Below, piece by piece: positions 11,255-20,132 of a stretch of 37,297 nt of DNA. This DNA is from Alphaproteobacteria bacterium (lineage in GTDB: Bacteria; Pseudomonadota; Alphaproteobacteria; UBA828). The notes beneath the pieces were generated by a model. That model was not told where the DNA came from, searched no databases, and worked only from the letters and a program-made list of their open reading frames with translations. The stretch spans positions 1-37,297 of the forward strand of contig VGET01000007.1 in NCBI GenBank assembly GCA_016869195.1, read 5' to 3'. Numbering within the stretch: position 1 is the first letter of the stretch; the number at the start of each line of letters is the position of its first letter. Position numbers and translations under genes: made by a program.

Positions 11255-12112
11255 TCAGCCGGCAATACGGCGTGCGCGGCTCAACAAAGCCTCGGCGGCG
11301 CGGGCGCGGGCCTCTGGCGTGGCGCCGGGGTCGAGTGCGGCCCGCAGACCGACAACCTCGCCGATCACGGTCAGGCACGGCGGTTCAAGGCCTGCGGCGA
11401 GCGCGTCCTCGGCCGCGTGCGCGATGGTTGTCTCGAGCACGCGTTGCTCGGCGGTCGTCGCCTTGGACACGAGGGCCACCGGCGTCTCGGGCGCGAGGCC
11501 GGCATCGATCAGCCGAACCGCGATGCTCTCGAGGTGCGAGAGTCCCATATAGAGCACGAGCACCGGCGCGCCGCGCACCAGCCCATGCCAATCGAGCGAG
11601 TCCGGCGGCTCGCCGCCCGCGTCATGGCCGGTGAAGAACGTGACCGACGAATTCACGTCGCGGTGCGTGAGCGGAATGCCGACGGCGGCAAGCCCGCCGA
11701 GCCCGGCGCTAACACCCGGCACGATGCGGAAGGGCACCCGTGCCGCAGCCAGCGTCAGCGCCTCTTCGGCGCCGCGGCCGAACAGGCACGGATCGCCACC
11801 TTTGAGGCGCAGCACCCGGTGGCCCTGGCGTGCCAGCTCGATCAGCCGCTCCGAGATGTCGCGTTGCTTCGGTGAAGGCTTGCCGCCGCGTTTGCCGGCA
11901 TATTCGAGGGTCGCCCCAGGTCGCGCGAGGGCGAGCACCTCGGCGCTTACCAGCGCGTCATAGATCACGAAGTCTGCCTGCTGCAGCGTATGGAGCGCGT
12001 GGAGGGTCAGGAGGCCCGGGTCGCCCGGGCCGGCGCCGACCAGCCAGACATGCCCCGGCGGAAACGCCGGGAGCGACGGCGGGCCCAGAGCACCTTCACG
12101 TTCCTCGATCAT
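11255..12112 (-). CDS. cobA: uroporphyrinogen-III C-methyltransferase (SUMT)
   Basis: CobA transfers two methyl groups from S-adenosylmethionine to uroporphyrinogen III (C2 and C7), making precorrin-2 and committing the tetrapyrrole to B12 or siroheme. The 285-residue protein has the SAM-binding VGAGPGDPGLLT (about 25-36), the GGDPCLFGRG motif and a PGVSAG segment, all standard for the family. The tracked ORF begins at 12724, but that 200-residue extension runs antisense to cbiD and looks non-coding. The ATG at 12112 gives the normal family length. It is first in the cobA-SCO1-cobB operon and diverges from cbiD across 64 bp. Confidence 0.95.
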   Translation of the reverse strand: MIEEREGALGPPSLPAFPPGHVWLVGAGPGDPGLLTLHALHTLQQADFVIYDALVSAEVLALARPGATLEYAGKRGGKPSPKQRDISERLIELARQGHRVLRLKGGDPCLFGRGAEEALTLAAARVPFRIVPGVSAGLGGLAAVGIPLTHRDVNSSVTFFTGHDAGGEPPDSLDWHGLVRGAPVLVLYMGLSHLESIAVRLIDAGLAPETPVALVSKATTAEQRVLETTIAHAAEDALAAGLEPPCLTVIGEVVGLRAALDPGATPEARARAAEALLSRARRIAG

Positions 12113-12161
12113 GGGGATGATCTTAGTCGGCGATGCGCGGGCCGACCAGCGGGCCATGGCC

Positions 12162-12170
12162 TGATACAAT
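12162..12170 (+). promoter_or_regulatory. extended -10 promoter element for cbiD (putative leaderless mRNA)
   Basis: TGATACAAT is an extended -10 element (TGn plus TACAAT, 5 of 6 to consensus). Exactly 6 nt separate it from the cbiD ATG. Transcription starting 7 nt after the hexamer would begin at the A of ATG. No Shine-Dalgarno sequence is visible before this ATG and no good -35 hexamer is seen, which fits an extended -10 promoter. Confidence 0.45.
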
Positions 12171-12176
12171 CCGCCC

Positions 12177-13277
12177 ATGGATGAGCCGCGCAAACCGCCG
12201 GGCCCGCTCCGCACCGGTTTCACCACGGGCGCCTGCGCCACGGCCGCCGCCAAGGCGGCGTTCGAGGCGCTTCTGACCGGGCGGTTTCCTGATCCGGTGA
12301 TGATCGCCTTGCCGCGCGGCGGCGAAGCGCGCTTCGCCTTGGCCGAGCAGCGAATCGAAAATGCGGTGGCACACGCCGCCGTGGTCAAGGACGCAGGCGA
12401 CGATCCGGACGTGACCCATGGCGCGCTGGTGCGCGCCTCGGTGCGGCGCCTGCCTGCAGGGGCGGGGGTTGTATTCCGTGCGGGGGAAGGTGTCGGCACG
12501 GTGACCTTGCCTGGGCTGCCGGTTCCCGTGGGCGAGCCCGCGATCAACCCGGTGCCCCGGCGCATGATCGCGGAGGCGATCGCAGGTGTCGCGACCAACC
12601 ACGGCGTCTCGCCTGGTGCCGAGGTGACGATCGCGATACCGAACGGTGCGCGCCTGGCCGAGCGCACGATGAATCCGAGGCTCGGCATTGTCGGCGGACT
12701 TTCGATCCTTGGCACGACCGGCATCGTCGTGCCCTATTCCTGCGCCGCCTGGATCCACTCGATTGAGCGCGGCATCGATGTCGCGCGCGCGCTCGGCCTT
12801 GGCCACATCGCGGGCGCGACCGGGCGTACGTCGGAAGCGGCGGTGCAGCGGCTTTTCGATCTGCCTGAGAGCGCGCTGATCGACATGGGCGATTTCGTGG
12901 GCGGCATGCTGAAATATCTGCGCCGCCATCCGGTGCCGAGGGTCACCATCGCGGGCGGCGCCGGCAAGCTTGCGAAGCTCGCGACGGGCCAACTCGATCT
13001 GCACTCGAAGCGTGGTCAGGCGGACCCGGCCTTCCTTGCGGCGCTCGCGGCAGAGGCCGGCACGGCACCGAGCCTCTGTGCCCTGATCAAAGGCGCGCGC
13101 AGCGTGGCGCAGGCCCTAAACCTGGCGGAAGACGCGGCGCCCACCATTGCGACGCGAATCGCCGAGCGTGCGCGCCTGACCGCGCTTGGAGTCCTGACGC
13201 AAGCAGGCGAGCGCATCGCGCTCGACGTCGTCGTGTTTGATCGCGACGGCCGGCTGATCGGTCGCGCCGGGTCGTGA
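12177..13277 (+). CDS. cbiD: cobalt-precorrin-5B C1-methyltransferase CbiD
   Basis: CbiD methylates C1 of the contracted ring in the cobalt-early B12 route. In classical aerobic producers this step is done by the unrelated CobF. The 366-residue protein carries the family hallmark RTGFTTGACATAAAKAA near the N-terminus, then GVGTVTLPGL, VATNHGVSPG and a glycine-rich C-terminal half with IAGGAGKLAKLATG. Its last 4 bp overlap the GTG start of cobK, so the two are translationally coupled. It diverges from cobA, and an extended -10 box lies just before the ATG. CbiD next to CobK but without CobF is part of the hybrid character of this cluster. Confidence 0.95.
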   Translation: MDEPRKPPGPLRTGFTTGACATAAAKAAFEALLTGRFPDPVMIALPRGGEARFALAEQRIENAVAHAAVVKDAGDDPDVTHGALVRASVRRLPAGAGVVFRAGEGVGTVTLPGLPVPVGEPAINPVPRRMIAEAIAGVATNHGVSPGAEVTIAIPNGARLAERTMNPRLGIVGGLSILGTTGIVVPYSCAAWIHSIERGIDVARALGLGHIAGATGRTSEAAVQRLFDLPESALIDMGDFVGGMLKYLRRHPVPRVTIAGGAGKLAKLATGQLDLHSKRGQADPAFLAALAAEAGTAPSLCALIKGARSVAQALNLAEDAAPTIATRIAERARLTALGVLTQAGERIALDVVVFDRDGRLIGRAGS

Positions 13278-14026
13278 CCAAACGACTCTTGATTCTCGGG
13301 GGCACGCACGAAGCGGCTGCGCTCGCCGAGGCCGTGACCGCCCGCTTCGGAGCAGCGGTCGAGGTGATCAGCTCGCTTGCCGGCCGCACCAGCGCGCCGC
13401 ACCGGCCGGTTGGCGCGGTCCGCGTCGGCGGCTTTGGTGGTGTCGCCGGGCTCGAGACCTTTTTGCGCGCCGAGCGGATCGACGCGCTGATCGATGCGAC
13501 TCATCCGTTCGCGGCCACGATCTCGCGCCATGCAGCCGACGCCAGTGCACGCGCCGGCGTGCCGCGCCTCGTGCTCGCGCGCCCGCCATGGTTGCCCGAG
13601 CCTGGCGATCGATGGGCGTGCGTCGCGGACAACGAAGCCGCCGCTGGCGCGGCGAAAGACAGCGGTGCGCGGCGTGTCTTTCTCACCATTGGCGGCCGTG
13701 GGCTCGCCCCCTTTGCGACATTGACCGATCTCTGGTTCCTGGTGCGCCTGATCGAACGGCCATCTGAGCCGATTCCGCTCGCCCATCTCCGCCTCATCCT
13801 TGCGCGCGGCCCGTTCAGCGTGGCGGCCGAACGCGACTTGATGGTGGAGGAGCGGATCGATCTCCTGATCACGCGCGCGAGCGGGGGTGCGGCCACCGAG
13901 GCCAAGCTCATCGCGGCACGTGAGCTTCTCCTGCCCGTAATTCTGATCGATCGTCCGCCAGGGCCGGGCGGTGAGGTGGTCACGACGATCGACGAGGCCC
14001 TAGTCTGGCTTGCGGTGCGGCTTTGA
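13274..14026 (+). CDS. cobK: precorrin-6A reductase
   Basis: CobK (CbiJ family) reduces precorrin-6A, or its cobalt form, with NADPH. The 250-residue product starts with the nucleotide-binding [16 protein letters not shown]. It contains [12 protein letters not shown], the most conserved motif of the family, and [12 protein letters not shown] in the second domain. The GTG start at 13274 overlaps the cbiD stop by 4 bp (GTGA). Its 3' end overlaps the 3' end of the convergent cobM gene by 27 bp, which leaves no room for a separate terminator. Confidence 0.94.
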   Translation: MTKRLLILGGTHEAAALAEAVTARFGAAVEVISSLAGRTSAPHRPVGAVRVGGFGGVAGLETFLRAERIDALIDATHPFAATISRHAADASARAGVPRLVLARPPWLPEPGDRWACVADNEAAAGAAKDSGARRVFLTIGGRGLAPFATLTDLWFLVRLIERPSEPIPLAHLRLILARGPFSVAAERDLMVEERIDLLITRASGGAATEAKLIAARELLLPVILIDRPPGPGGEVVTTIDEALVWLAVRL

Positions 14027-14776
14027 TGGCCGCAGCACATGACTGTGGCGCGGATCGTAGAGCCGGCTGTCGTCGAACGAGTCTTCACCCAGCGCGCGGC
14101 CGACCAGGATGAGCGCGGTGCGGGTGAAGCCATGGGGTTTCGCTTTCGCACGGATATCGGCGAGCGTGCCCTGCACGATCGTCTCGTCGGGCCAGCTCAC
14201 GCGATGGGCGATCGCCACCGGGCAATCCGCGCCGTAATGGGGCGTCAGCGTGCGCACCACGCGCGCAAGGTTGTTGATCGAGAGATGAATGGCGAGCGTG
14301 GCGCCGGTGGCAGCAAAGCGTGCCAGCTCCTCGCCCTTTGGCATGGCGGAGGCGCGCACCGCGGTGCGGGTCAGGACCACGCTCTGCGCGATGCCGGGCA
14401 AAGTCAGCTCGCGCTTCAGCGCCGCGGCGGCGGCGGCAAAGGCCGGTACGCCCGGTGTCACGTCGTAGGGAATGCCGAGCGCCTCAAGCCGTCGCATCTG
14501 CTCCGCGATCGCGCCATAGAGCGAGGGGTCGCCGGAATGCACCCGCGCGACATCCTTGCCCTTGGCGTGCGCCCGTACGATCTCCGCGATGATTTCATCC
14601 AGGGTGAGGGGCGCGGTATCGATGATCCGCGCTGATTTCCGCGCGCTTGCCAGCACCTCGCGTGGTACCAGAGAGCCGGCATAGAGCACGACCGGGCAGC
14701 GCTTGATGAGCGCGAGCCCGCGCACGGTGATCAGGTCGGGCGCGCCGGGCCCCGCGCCGATGAAATGAACGATCAC
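14000..14776 (-). CDS. cobM: precorrin-4 C11-methyltransferase
   Basis: CobM (CbiF family) methylates C11 using SAM. The 258-residue protein has the tetrapyrrole-methylase signatures [16 protein letters not shown] at the N-terminus, [26 protein letters not shown] and LAIHLSINN. The GTG start overlaps the stop of the upstream cbiG/cobJ gene by 4 bp. It is the last gene of the six-gene cbiX-to-cobM operon and runs into cobK tail to tail with a 27-bp overlap. Confidence 0.95.
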   Translation of the reverse strand: MIVHFIGAGPGAPDLITVRGLALIKRCPVVLYAGSLVPREVLASARKSARIIDTAPLTLDEIIAEIVRAHAKGKDVARVHSGDPSLYGAIAEQMRRLEALGIPYDVTPGVPAFAAAAAALKRELTLPGIAQSVVLTRTAVRASAMPKGEELARFAATGATLAIHLSINNLARVVRTLTPHYGADCPVAIAHRVSWPDETIVQGTLADIRAKAKPHGFTRTALILVGRALGEDSFDDSRLYDPRHSHVLRPSKPHRKPD

Positions 14777-16563
14777 GGCGTTGCCCGGTAGCCGCGCGGC
14801 GTCAGCATGAACCGGCGGCCTTCATGATCGACGATGCGCGACTCGCTGTTGCCGATGATCACGAGGCTCATCATGTCGATGCGCTCAGGCTCGAGCGCAT
14901 CGAGCGTCATGACCTCGATGCTTTCCTCCGCCCGTCCGACCGCGCGTGCCAGAATCACCGGTGTCGCAGGCGCTCGCTTTGCCTGGATCGCGGCGAGCGC
15001 GCGCTCGAGCGGCTCGCGCCGCGTCGCCGCCGCCGGGTTGAACAGGGCGATCACGAAGTCACCGGCGAGCGCGCCATCGAGACGCTGCTCGATCATTGCG
15101 AGCGGTGTCAGACGGTCCGAGAGCGAGATCGTGCAGAAATCGTGACCGAGCGGTGCCCCGGCGCGCGCCGCCGCCGCGAGCACCGACGAGAGCCCGGGCG
15201 CAACCACCAGCTCGACGCCCTTGCACGCATCGCGCTTCGCTTCGAGCCGTTCGAGCGCGAGCGAGGCCATGCCGTAGACGCCGGCGTCGCCCGAGGAGAT
15301 GAGCGCGACCCGCCGTCCGGTAGAAGCGAGCGCAAGCGCGGCATCGGCGCGCGCGGTCTCCTCGCCGAGCGCGAAGTCGTGGCGTTCCTTGCCGGCCACG
15401 ATCGGCCCGAGCAGATCGAGATAGAGCGAATAGCCGATCAGATCGTCCGATCCCGCGAGCAGCGCCGTCGCTTCCGGCGTGCGCCAGGCGGCGGCGCCCG
15501 GCCCGATGCCGATCACCGCCAGCCGGCCACGCGTGCGACCAAGGGACGTCGGGTCGATCGGCGCCAGTGCCCGGGCGATCGCAACGGTCGCGTTGGCTGA
15601 GCGTCGCTTCGGCACGATCAAGGCGCCGCCATCTCCGGCAGCCGCGAGCGCCGCGGCCTCCGCTACGCCCTTGAGCCCGACCGCCCGCTCGACCTCGTCG
15701 GACGGTGTATGCAGGTGATGTTGCTCGGCGGCCAGTTGCGCGTGATCGAAGACGCGAAAGGGAACGCCGAAATGCGTGGCCGCCGCGTGCATCGCCGGCT
15801 CGTCGAGTTTGAGGTCAAGCGAGAAGAGCCCCGCAATCGCTGCCCGGTTGAGGCCTGCCTCTTGGAGCGTGGCATCGATCAGCGCGATCAGCTCCCCGGC
15901 CGGAGCACCCCGGCTGCAGCCAACGCCGATCGCGAGCACGGCCGGATGGATCACGACCATGTTGGCCGTCGGCACCAGCGCGCGATCAGTCAGGACAATG
16001 CGATGCCTCGCACCGGGCACCGAGTGCTGTACGAGGCCCAGTAGCCAATCGGCCTGCCCCGCCTCGACAACGAGATCGACCGGCTCGCCACGCAGCAGCG
16101 CCGCGCCAACCGTCTTCGCATCAGAGCCGGGCGCCAGACCGTAGCCGGCAGGTGGATCGTCCAGCGCGCCGCCGAAGATGAGCTCACTCGCGGTGGTGAG
16201 GGCCGCGGCGATGCCCAGTCGATCGGCCAATTGCCGCGCCAACCGATTGGCCCCGCGGTGACCCCCGAGCAGCGGAATAACCGCCGAGCCATCATCCGCC
16301 AGCGCGAGCACCGGTGGCTCGGTCGCCTTGTCGTTGAGCCCAGGCGCGAGCGCGCGAATGAGAATCCCGGCGGCGCACAGGCCGATGATCGTGGTGCCCT
16401 CTTCAAACAGCGCACGCAGATGCGGTGCGACCCGCTCGATTGCGACGTCGCTCTGACCCGCGGCGACGGTCGCGTGAATCGACGCGCCGGGGACAACGGG
16501 AGAGAGCCGCCGCGCGAGCGCAAGCCCGCGCGGCGTGAGCGCGACAAAGGCGCAGGCGCTCAT
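14773..16563 (-). CDS. cobJ: CbiG-CobJ fusion: cobalt-precorrin-5A hydrolase / precorrin-3B C17-methyltransferase
   Basis: Two enzymes are fused in 596 residues. Residues 1 to about 335 match CbiG: an N-terminal region with FALTPRG-like start and [16 protein letters not shown] (98-113), then a CobE-like C-terminal part beginning [11 protein letters not shown] (211-221). CbiG opens the delta-lactone in the cobalt-early route. From about 346 the chain is a CobJ/CbiH methylase ([41 protein letters not shown]), which methylates C17 and drives ring contraction. Linker-like sequence at about 320-345 joins them. The gene overlaps cobI upstream and cobM downstream by 4 bp each. Fusions of these two domains are known. 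CbiG activity implies a cobalt-containing lactone intermediate, or a moonlighting CobE-like role. Confidence 0.93.
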   Translation of the reverse strand: MSACAFVALTPRGLALARRLSPVVPGASIHATVAAGQSDVAIERVAPHLRALFEEGTTIIGLCAAGILIRALAPGLNDKATEPPVLALADDGSAVIPLLGGHRGANRLARQLADRLGIAAALTTASELIFGGALDDPPAGYGLAPGSDAKTVGAALLRGEPVDLVVEAGQADWLLGLVQHSVPGARHRIVLTDRALVPTANMVVIHPAVLAIGVGCSRGAPAGELIALIDATLQEAGLNRAAIAGLFSLDLKLDEPAMHAAATHFGVPFRVFDHAQLAAEQHHLHTPSDEVERAVGLKGVAEAAALAAAGDGGALIVPKRRSANATVAIARALAPIDPTSLGRTRGRLAVIGIGPGAAAWRTPEATALLAGSDDLIGYSLYLDLLGPIVAGKERHDFALGEETARADAALALASTGRRVALISSGDAGVYGMASLALERLEAKRDACKGVELVVAPGLSSVLAAAARAGAPLGHDFCTISLSDRLTPLAMIEQRLDGALAGDFVIALFNPAAATRREPLERALAAIQAKRAPATPVILARAVGRAEESIEVMTLDALEPERIDMMSLVIIGNSESRIVDHEGRRFMLTPRGYRATP

Positions 16564-17249
16564 GGCCGTGCCGGCACGAGGATCAACGAGAAATAGGGCG
16601 CGGGATCCGGTGCTTCATCGAGCCCTGCAATCTGCTCGCTTGCCATGGTCGCGTGCTCGACATAACGCGCGTCGGCCGCGCGACCAAGCTGGCCGAGCAG
16701 CGCGCGAACGCGCCCGACATGCCGCCCGAGCTTGAGGATGACCGCGGCATCCCGGCCCTGCAGGCGCGCGGCGATCGCCTCATCCGGCAGCGGTGCGGGA
16801 ACGACGGTCAGCACCTCGTTCTTGAGCGCGAGCGGCCGCCCGGCGCGGGCCGCCGCCGCGGTGAGCGAAGAGACTCCGGGCACCACCTCGACCCGATGCG
16901 TCGTCGAGAGCCGCGCAAACAAATAGGCGAAAGAGCCATAGAGAAAGGGGTCGCCCTCGCACAGCGCGGCGACGTCCGTGCCGGCGTCGAGCACGGCGGC
17001 GATCTCGCGCGCCGCGTTGTCATAGATCTCGGGCGCCGGAAAGCGCCCGGCCTCGAGCGGCATGCGGATCGCGATTTCACGCTGCGTGCCGTTCAGGTGC
17101 GGCGCCACGATGCGGCGGGCGAGCGACGGCCCTCGCTCCGGCGCGGGAAAGGCGATCACGCTCACACGGGTGAGGATGCGGTGGGCCTTGAGCGTGATCA
17201 GCTCGGGATCGCCGGGTCCGATGCCGAGACCAAAGAGTGTGCCGGTCAC
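16560..17249 (-). CDS. cobI: precorrin-2 C20-methyltransferase
   Basis: CobI (CbiL family) methylates C20 of precorrin-2 or its cobalt form. From the GTG at 17249 it has 229 residues. It shows GLGIGPGDPELITLKA at the N-terminus, CEGDPFLYGSFAYL, and VPGVSSLTAAAARAG. The tracked start at 17300 adds 17 residues without family match. GTG 17249 is preferred because it overlaps the cobL stop in a GTGA junction, like the other junctions of this operon. The 3' end overlaps the cbiG/cobJ ATG by 4 bp. Confidence 0.93.
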   Translation of the reverse strand: MTGTLFGLGIGPGDPELITLKAHRILTRVSVIAFPAPERGPSLARRIVAPHLNGTQREIAIRMPLEAGRFPAPEIYDNAAREIAAVLDAGTDVAALCEGDPFLYGSFAYLFARLSTTHRVEVVPGVSSLTAAAARAGRPLALKNEVLTVVPAPLPDEAIAARLQGRDAAVILKLGRHVGRVRALLGQLGRAADARYVEHATMASEQIAGLDEAPDPAPYFSLILVPARP

Positions 17250-18463
17250 GGCCACTCCTTGGTGACGGCATATTGCGTGACCGGCAGATGCGGGCGCCAC
17301 GCGGCAAACGGCCCGAGCGGCTCGGCCCGCGCGATGTCGATCCGCGTCAGCGTGCCGCCGAAGCGCTGGCGCGCGCGCACCAGCGTGGCCTCGCCCTCGA
17401 GCGTGACCGCGTTGGCGACGAGGCGCCCGCCCGGCTTCAGGCGCTCATAGCAGGTCTCGATCAGGGAAGGCTCGCTCAAGCCCCCGCCGATGAAAATAGC
17501 GTCAGGATCGGGCAAACCATCAAACACCTCTGGCGCCTCGCCCTGCTCGATCTCGAGCTCCGGAGTGCCGAGCGCCTCGGCATTGCGCGCGATGAGCGCG
17601 ACGCGCTCGGCCTCGCGCTCGATCGCGATCGCCTCCGCGCGCGGCTCCTGCAGCAGCCATTCGATCGCGACCGAGCCCGAGCCGGCGCCGACATCCCACA
17701 GCAACGCGCCCGGGTGCGGCGCGAGAAGCGAAATCGTCACCGCGCGCACCTCGCGCTTGGTGAGGAGGCCGTCGGTCTCGAACGCGCGATCGGGCAGGCC
17801 GGGCGCGCCCCGATAGCGCTTGGCGCGCGGGCCGGCGACGCAGTGAATGGCGAGGGTGTTGAGATCGGCGGTCCTGGCTTCGCTCCAGGTCGACGCCGTG
17901 CCGTCGACGCGCCGCTCGGCCGGGCCTCCCATGTGCTCGAACACGCTGATGCGGCTTTCGCCATAGCCGGCACCGACCAGCAGCTTGGCCGCCGCCGCCG
18001 GCGTCGAGCCATCGGCCGCCAACACGATGAGCTTGGCGTTCGGCGCAAGGTGGCGGCGCAGGCCCTCGAGCGGGCGACCGTGCAGCGTGATACGATCGAC
18101 ATCCGCGGAGTCCCAGCCGAGGCGCGCGCCGGCCAGGCTAAAGGCGGAGGGGGCGGGAATGAGGCGAAGCTCGGGGAGCGCAAAGTGGCGCAGCAGCTTG
18201 TTGCCGATGCCGTAACAGAGCGGATCGCCGGTCGCGAGCACGACGACGCGCTGGCCGCGCCAGCGCTCGATCTCGGGAAAGGTGTCTGCTAGCGGCGTGC
18301 GCCAGGGGATGCGGATGGCAGTCGATGGCAGGGTCGATGCGAGGCCGAGATGACGCGCGCCCCCGACCAGCAGCTCGGCGTTCGTGATGAGCGCGCGGCT
18401 CGCGGGCGACAAAGCCTCGACCCCCTCTTCGCCGATGCCGAGCACGGTGAGCCAGGCGGTCAT
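17246..18463 (-). CDS. cobL: precorrin-6B C5,15-methyltransferase (decarboxylating)
   Basis: CobL methylates C5 and C15 and removes the C12 acetate carboxyl group, giving precorrin-8. The 405 residues are a fusion of CbiE-like and CbiT-like parts. The N-terminal tetrapyrrole methylase has VLGIGEEGVEALSP and VLATGDPLCYGIG. The C-terminal Rossmann methyltransferase domain begins around 225 with SAM-binding LWDVGAGSGSVAIEW (255-269). The ATG overlaps the cobH stop by one base (TGATG) and the 3' end overlaps cobI by 4 bp. Confidence 0.96.
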   Translation of the reverse strand: MTAWLTVLGIGEEGVEALSPASRALITNAELLVGGARHLGLASTLPSTAIRIPWRTPLADTFPEIERWRGQRVVVLATGDPLCYGIGNKLLRHFALPELRLIPAPSAFSLAGARLGWDSADVDRITLHGRPLEGLRRHLAPNAKLIVLAADGSTPAAAAKLLVGAGYGESRISVFEHMGGPAERRVDGTASTWSEARTADLNTLAIHCVAGPRAKRYRGAPGLPDRAFETDGLLTKREVRAVTISLLAPHPGALLWDVGAGSGSVAIEWLLQEPRAEAIAIEREAERVALIARNAEALGTPELEIEQGEAPEVFDGLPDPDAIFIGGGLSEPSLIETCYERLKPGGRLVANAVTLEGEATLVRARQRFGGTLTRIDIARAEPLGPFAAWRPHLPVTQYAVTKEWP

Positions 18464-19104
18464 CAGAGGTGGTCCTCGCGCGCGAGCGCATTGACTGCGG
18501 CGGCCGCGAGCGCGCTCCCGCCGCGCCGTCCGCGTACCGTGACATAGGGCACGCCGAGATCCGCCGTGATCAGCGCTTCCTTGGACTCGGCGGCGCCGAC
18601 GAAGCCGACCGGCATGGCGATGATGACGGCCGGACGATTCCAGCCTTGCGTGACGAGCTCGATCAAGCGAAAGAGTGCGGTCGGGGCCGAGCCGATGGCG
18701 ACGACAGCGCCCGCGAGATCATCGCGCCAGCGCTCGACGGCGACCGCCGAACGGCTCATGCCTCGGCCCTCGGCTTCGGCCGTGACGCCCGGCTCGCCGA
18801 GCGCGCAACGCACCCGATTGGACGCCGGCAGGCGGGCCCGCATGATGCCAGCCGCGACCATCTCGACATCGCATAGCACCGGCGCGCCCGTTATGAGCGC
18901 TGCGCGGCCTGCAGAGATCGCGCTTTCGCTGAAGACAAGGTCATCGAGCAGATCGATCATGCCGCAGGCGTGAATCAGGCGCGTGGCGAGACCGCGGGCC
19001 TCGGGCGCGACGCGGCTCAAATCGGCTTCGGCCCGAATCAGTTCGAACGAGCGCCGCGTGATTGCGTTGGGGTCGCGCAAATAGGGCGTGCCGATCTCGC
19101 CCAT
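18463..19104 (-). CDS. cobH: precorrin-8X methylmutase
   Basis: CobH (CbiC family) moves the methyl group from C11 to C12, giving (hydrogeno)byrinic acid. The 213-residue enzyme includes the catalytic histidine in RLIHACGM (His45), followed by a segment with ITGAPVLCDVEMVAAGI and the glycine-rich AMPVGFVGAAESK near the C-terminus. It follows cbiX by 6 nt and shares a 1-nt overlap with cobL. Confidence 0.96.
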   Translation of the reverse strand: MGEIGTPYLRDPNAITRRSFELIRAEADLSRVAPEARGLATRLIHACGMIDLLDDLVFSESAISAGRAALITGAPVLCDVEMVAAGIMRARLPASNRVRCALGEPGVTAEAEGRGMSRSAVAVERWRDDLAGAVVAIGSAPTALFRLIELVTQGWNRPAVIIAMPVGFVGAAESKEALITADLGVPYVTVRGRRGGSALAAAAVNALAREDHL

Positions 19105-19110
19105 CGACGT

Positions 19111-20118
19111 TCAGTCGGTCGCCTTGCGGCGGTTCGGCCGCGGCACCGGCACGGGCTCGTATGCATGGTCATGATGGTGATCATGGCCGTGGTGATGGTC
19201 GCGATCGTGGTGGTGATGGTCGTGGGCATGATGATGATCGGCCTCGGTGCCGATGCCTTCGACATGGTGGTGATGGCCCATCTGCGGCGCGCCGAGATCG
19301 CGCTCATAGCCGATGATCTGCACCCGATACTTGCAGAGCTGGCAGTTCATGCGGTTCTCGCCCGCCGCAATTTCGTTGAGCCGTGCCAGGAACGCCTCGA
19401 TGACGAGCGGATGATCGCTCAGATAGGGCGCCTTGATGATCTCGACCTCGCGCTGTTGTCGCGCCGCCTCATCGGCCGCAGCATAAATGCGCTTCACCAG
19501 GATGCCCGTGAACAGGAAATAGGGAAATACGACGATGCGCTTGAAGCCGAGGCGCAACAGCCGGTCGAGCGCGGCATCGGTGCGCGGGTGGGCGACGCCG
19601 CTAAAGCCCGCCGCGCCCCAGCCATAGCCCATGCCCTCTGACAATAGGCGCGCGACCTTAGCGACGTTCGAGTTGGCGTCGGGGTCGTTGGTGCCGCGGC
19701 CGATCACCAGAAGCACGCTCTCGGCGCGATCGATGCGGTTGGATGAAAGGCGCTCGGCCAGCTCGATGCGCTCGCGCGCGGCTTGCAGCAAGAGCGGGTC
19801 GATCGCGAGCTCGCGGCCATAGCGCACCGTGATGCCTGGCTCCGCCGCGCCGAAATCATTGAGCACCGAGGGGATATCATTCTTGGCGTGGCCGGCGGCA
19901 AACAGCATGCCCGGCAGCGCGTCGATCGCACGCACGCCCGTCTCTCTCAGCGTCCGCAGCCCTTCGCCGATCGTCGGTCGTGCGAACTCGAGAAAGCCGT
20001 GAGCGAAAGCGCGACCCGAAAGGCGCGCGCGAAGCTTGGTCGCCAACGTTTCGAACTCGCGGATCGCGTCGACATCGCGGCTGCCATGGCCGCAGAGAAT
20101 GACCGCGGGGGCGCTCAT
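19111..20118 (-). CDS. cbiX: long-form sirohydrochlorin cobaltochelatase CbiX with Cys motif and His-rich tail
   Basis: CbiX inserts cobalt into sirohydrochlorin at the start of the cobalt-early route. The 335-residue protein has an N-terminal chelatase domain with His11 (CGHGSRD) and His77 (FAAGHAKNDIP), which fit the family's metal-binding histidines. A second, degenerate half starts near LLVIGRGTNDP. It then has an MxCxxC motif (MNCQLC, 257-262) and a tail with 20 histidines between residues 282 and 318. The long form from Bacillus megaterium also has a histidine-rich region and an MxCxxC motif linked to an Fe-S centre. The tail probably binds or buffers Co2+ or Ni2+. It is first in the six-gene minus-strand operon. 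Its ATG is only 14 bp from the divergent cbiB ATG. Confidence 0.94.
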   Translation of the reverse strand: MSAPAVILCGHGSRDVDAIREFETLATKLRARLSGRAFAHGFLEFARPTIGEGLRTLRETGVRAIDALPGMLFAAGHAKNDIPSVLNDFGAAEPGITVRYGRELAIDPLLLQAARERIELAERLSSNRIDRAESVLLVIGRGTNDPDANSNVAKVARLLSEGMGYGWGAAGFSGVAHPRTDAALDRLLRLGFKRIVVFPYFLFTGILVKRIYAAADEAARQQREVEIIKAPYLSDHPLVIEAFLARLNEIAAGENRMNCQLCKYRVQIIGYERDLGAPQMGHHHHVEGIGTEADHHHAHDHHHHDRDHHHGHDHHHDHAYEPVPVPRPNRRKATD

Positions 20119-20126
20119 GCTATGGT
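20118..20126 (+). promoter_or_regulatory. extended -10-like element for cbiB (putative leaderless mRNA)
   Basis: TGCTATGGT resembles an extended -10 element (TGn plus TATGGT) and stands exactly 6 nt before the cbiB ATG. This is the same spacing as at cbiD. The 14-bp gap to the divergent cbiX start leaves no room for a normal leader with a ribosome-binding site. The hexamer match is modest, so this is tentative. Confidence 0.35.
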
Positions 20127-20132
20127 GCGTCC

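Noticed and set aside
12113-12724. N-terminal extension of cobA in the ORF track
   Set aside because: It runs antisense through cbiD and looks non-coding; ATG 12112 gives the standard SUMT length.
12123-13004. 293-aa minus-strand ORF opposite cbiD
   Set aside because: cbiD (plus) carries its full motif set; this ORF has no recognisable family motif.
19165-19275. apparent GTG/ATG short tandem repeat on the plus strand
   Set aside because: It is the reverse of His/Asp codons in the CbiX tail, not a satellite or CRISPR.
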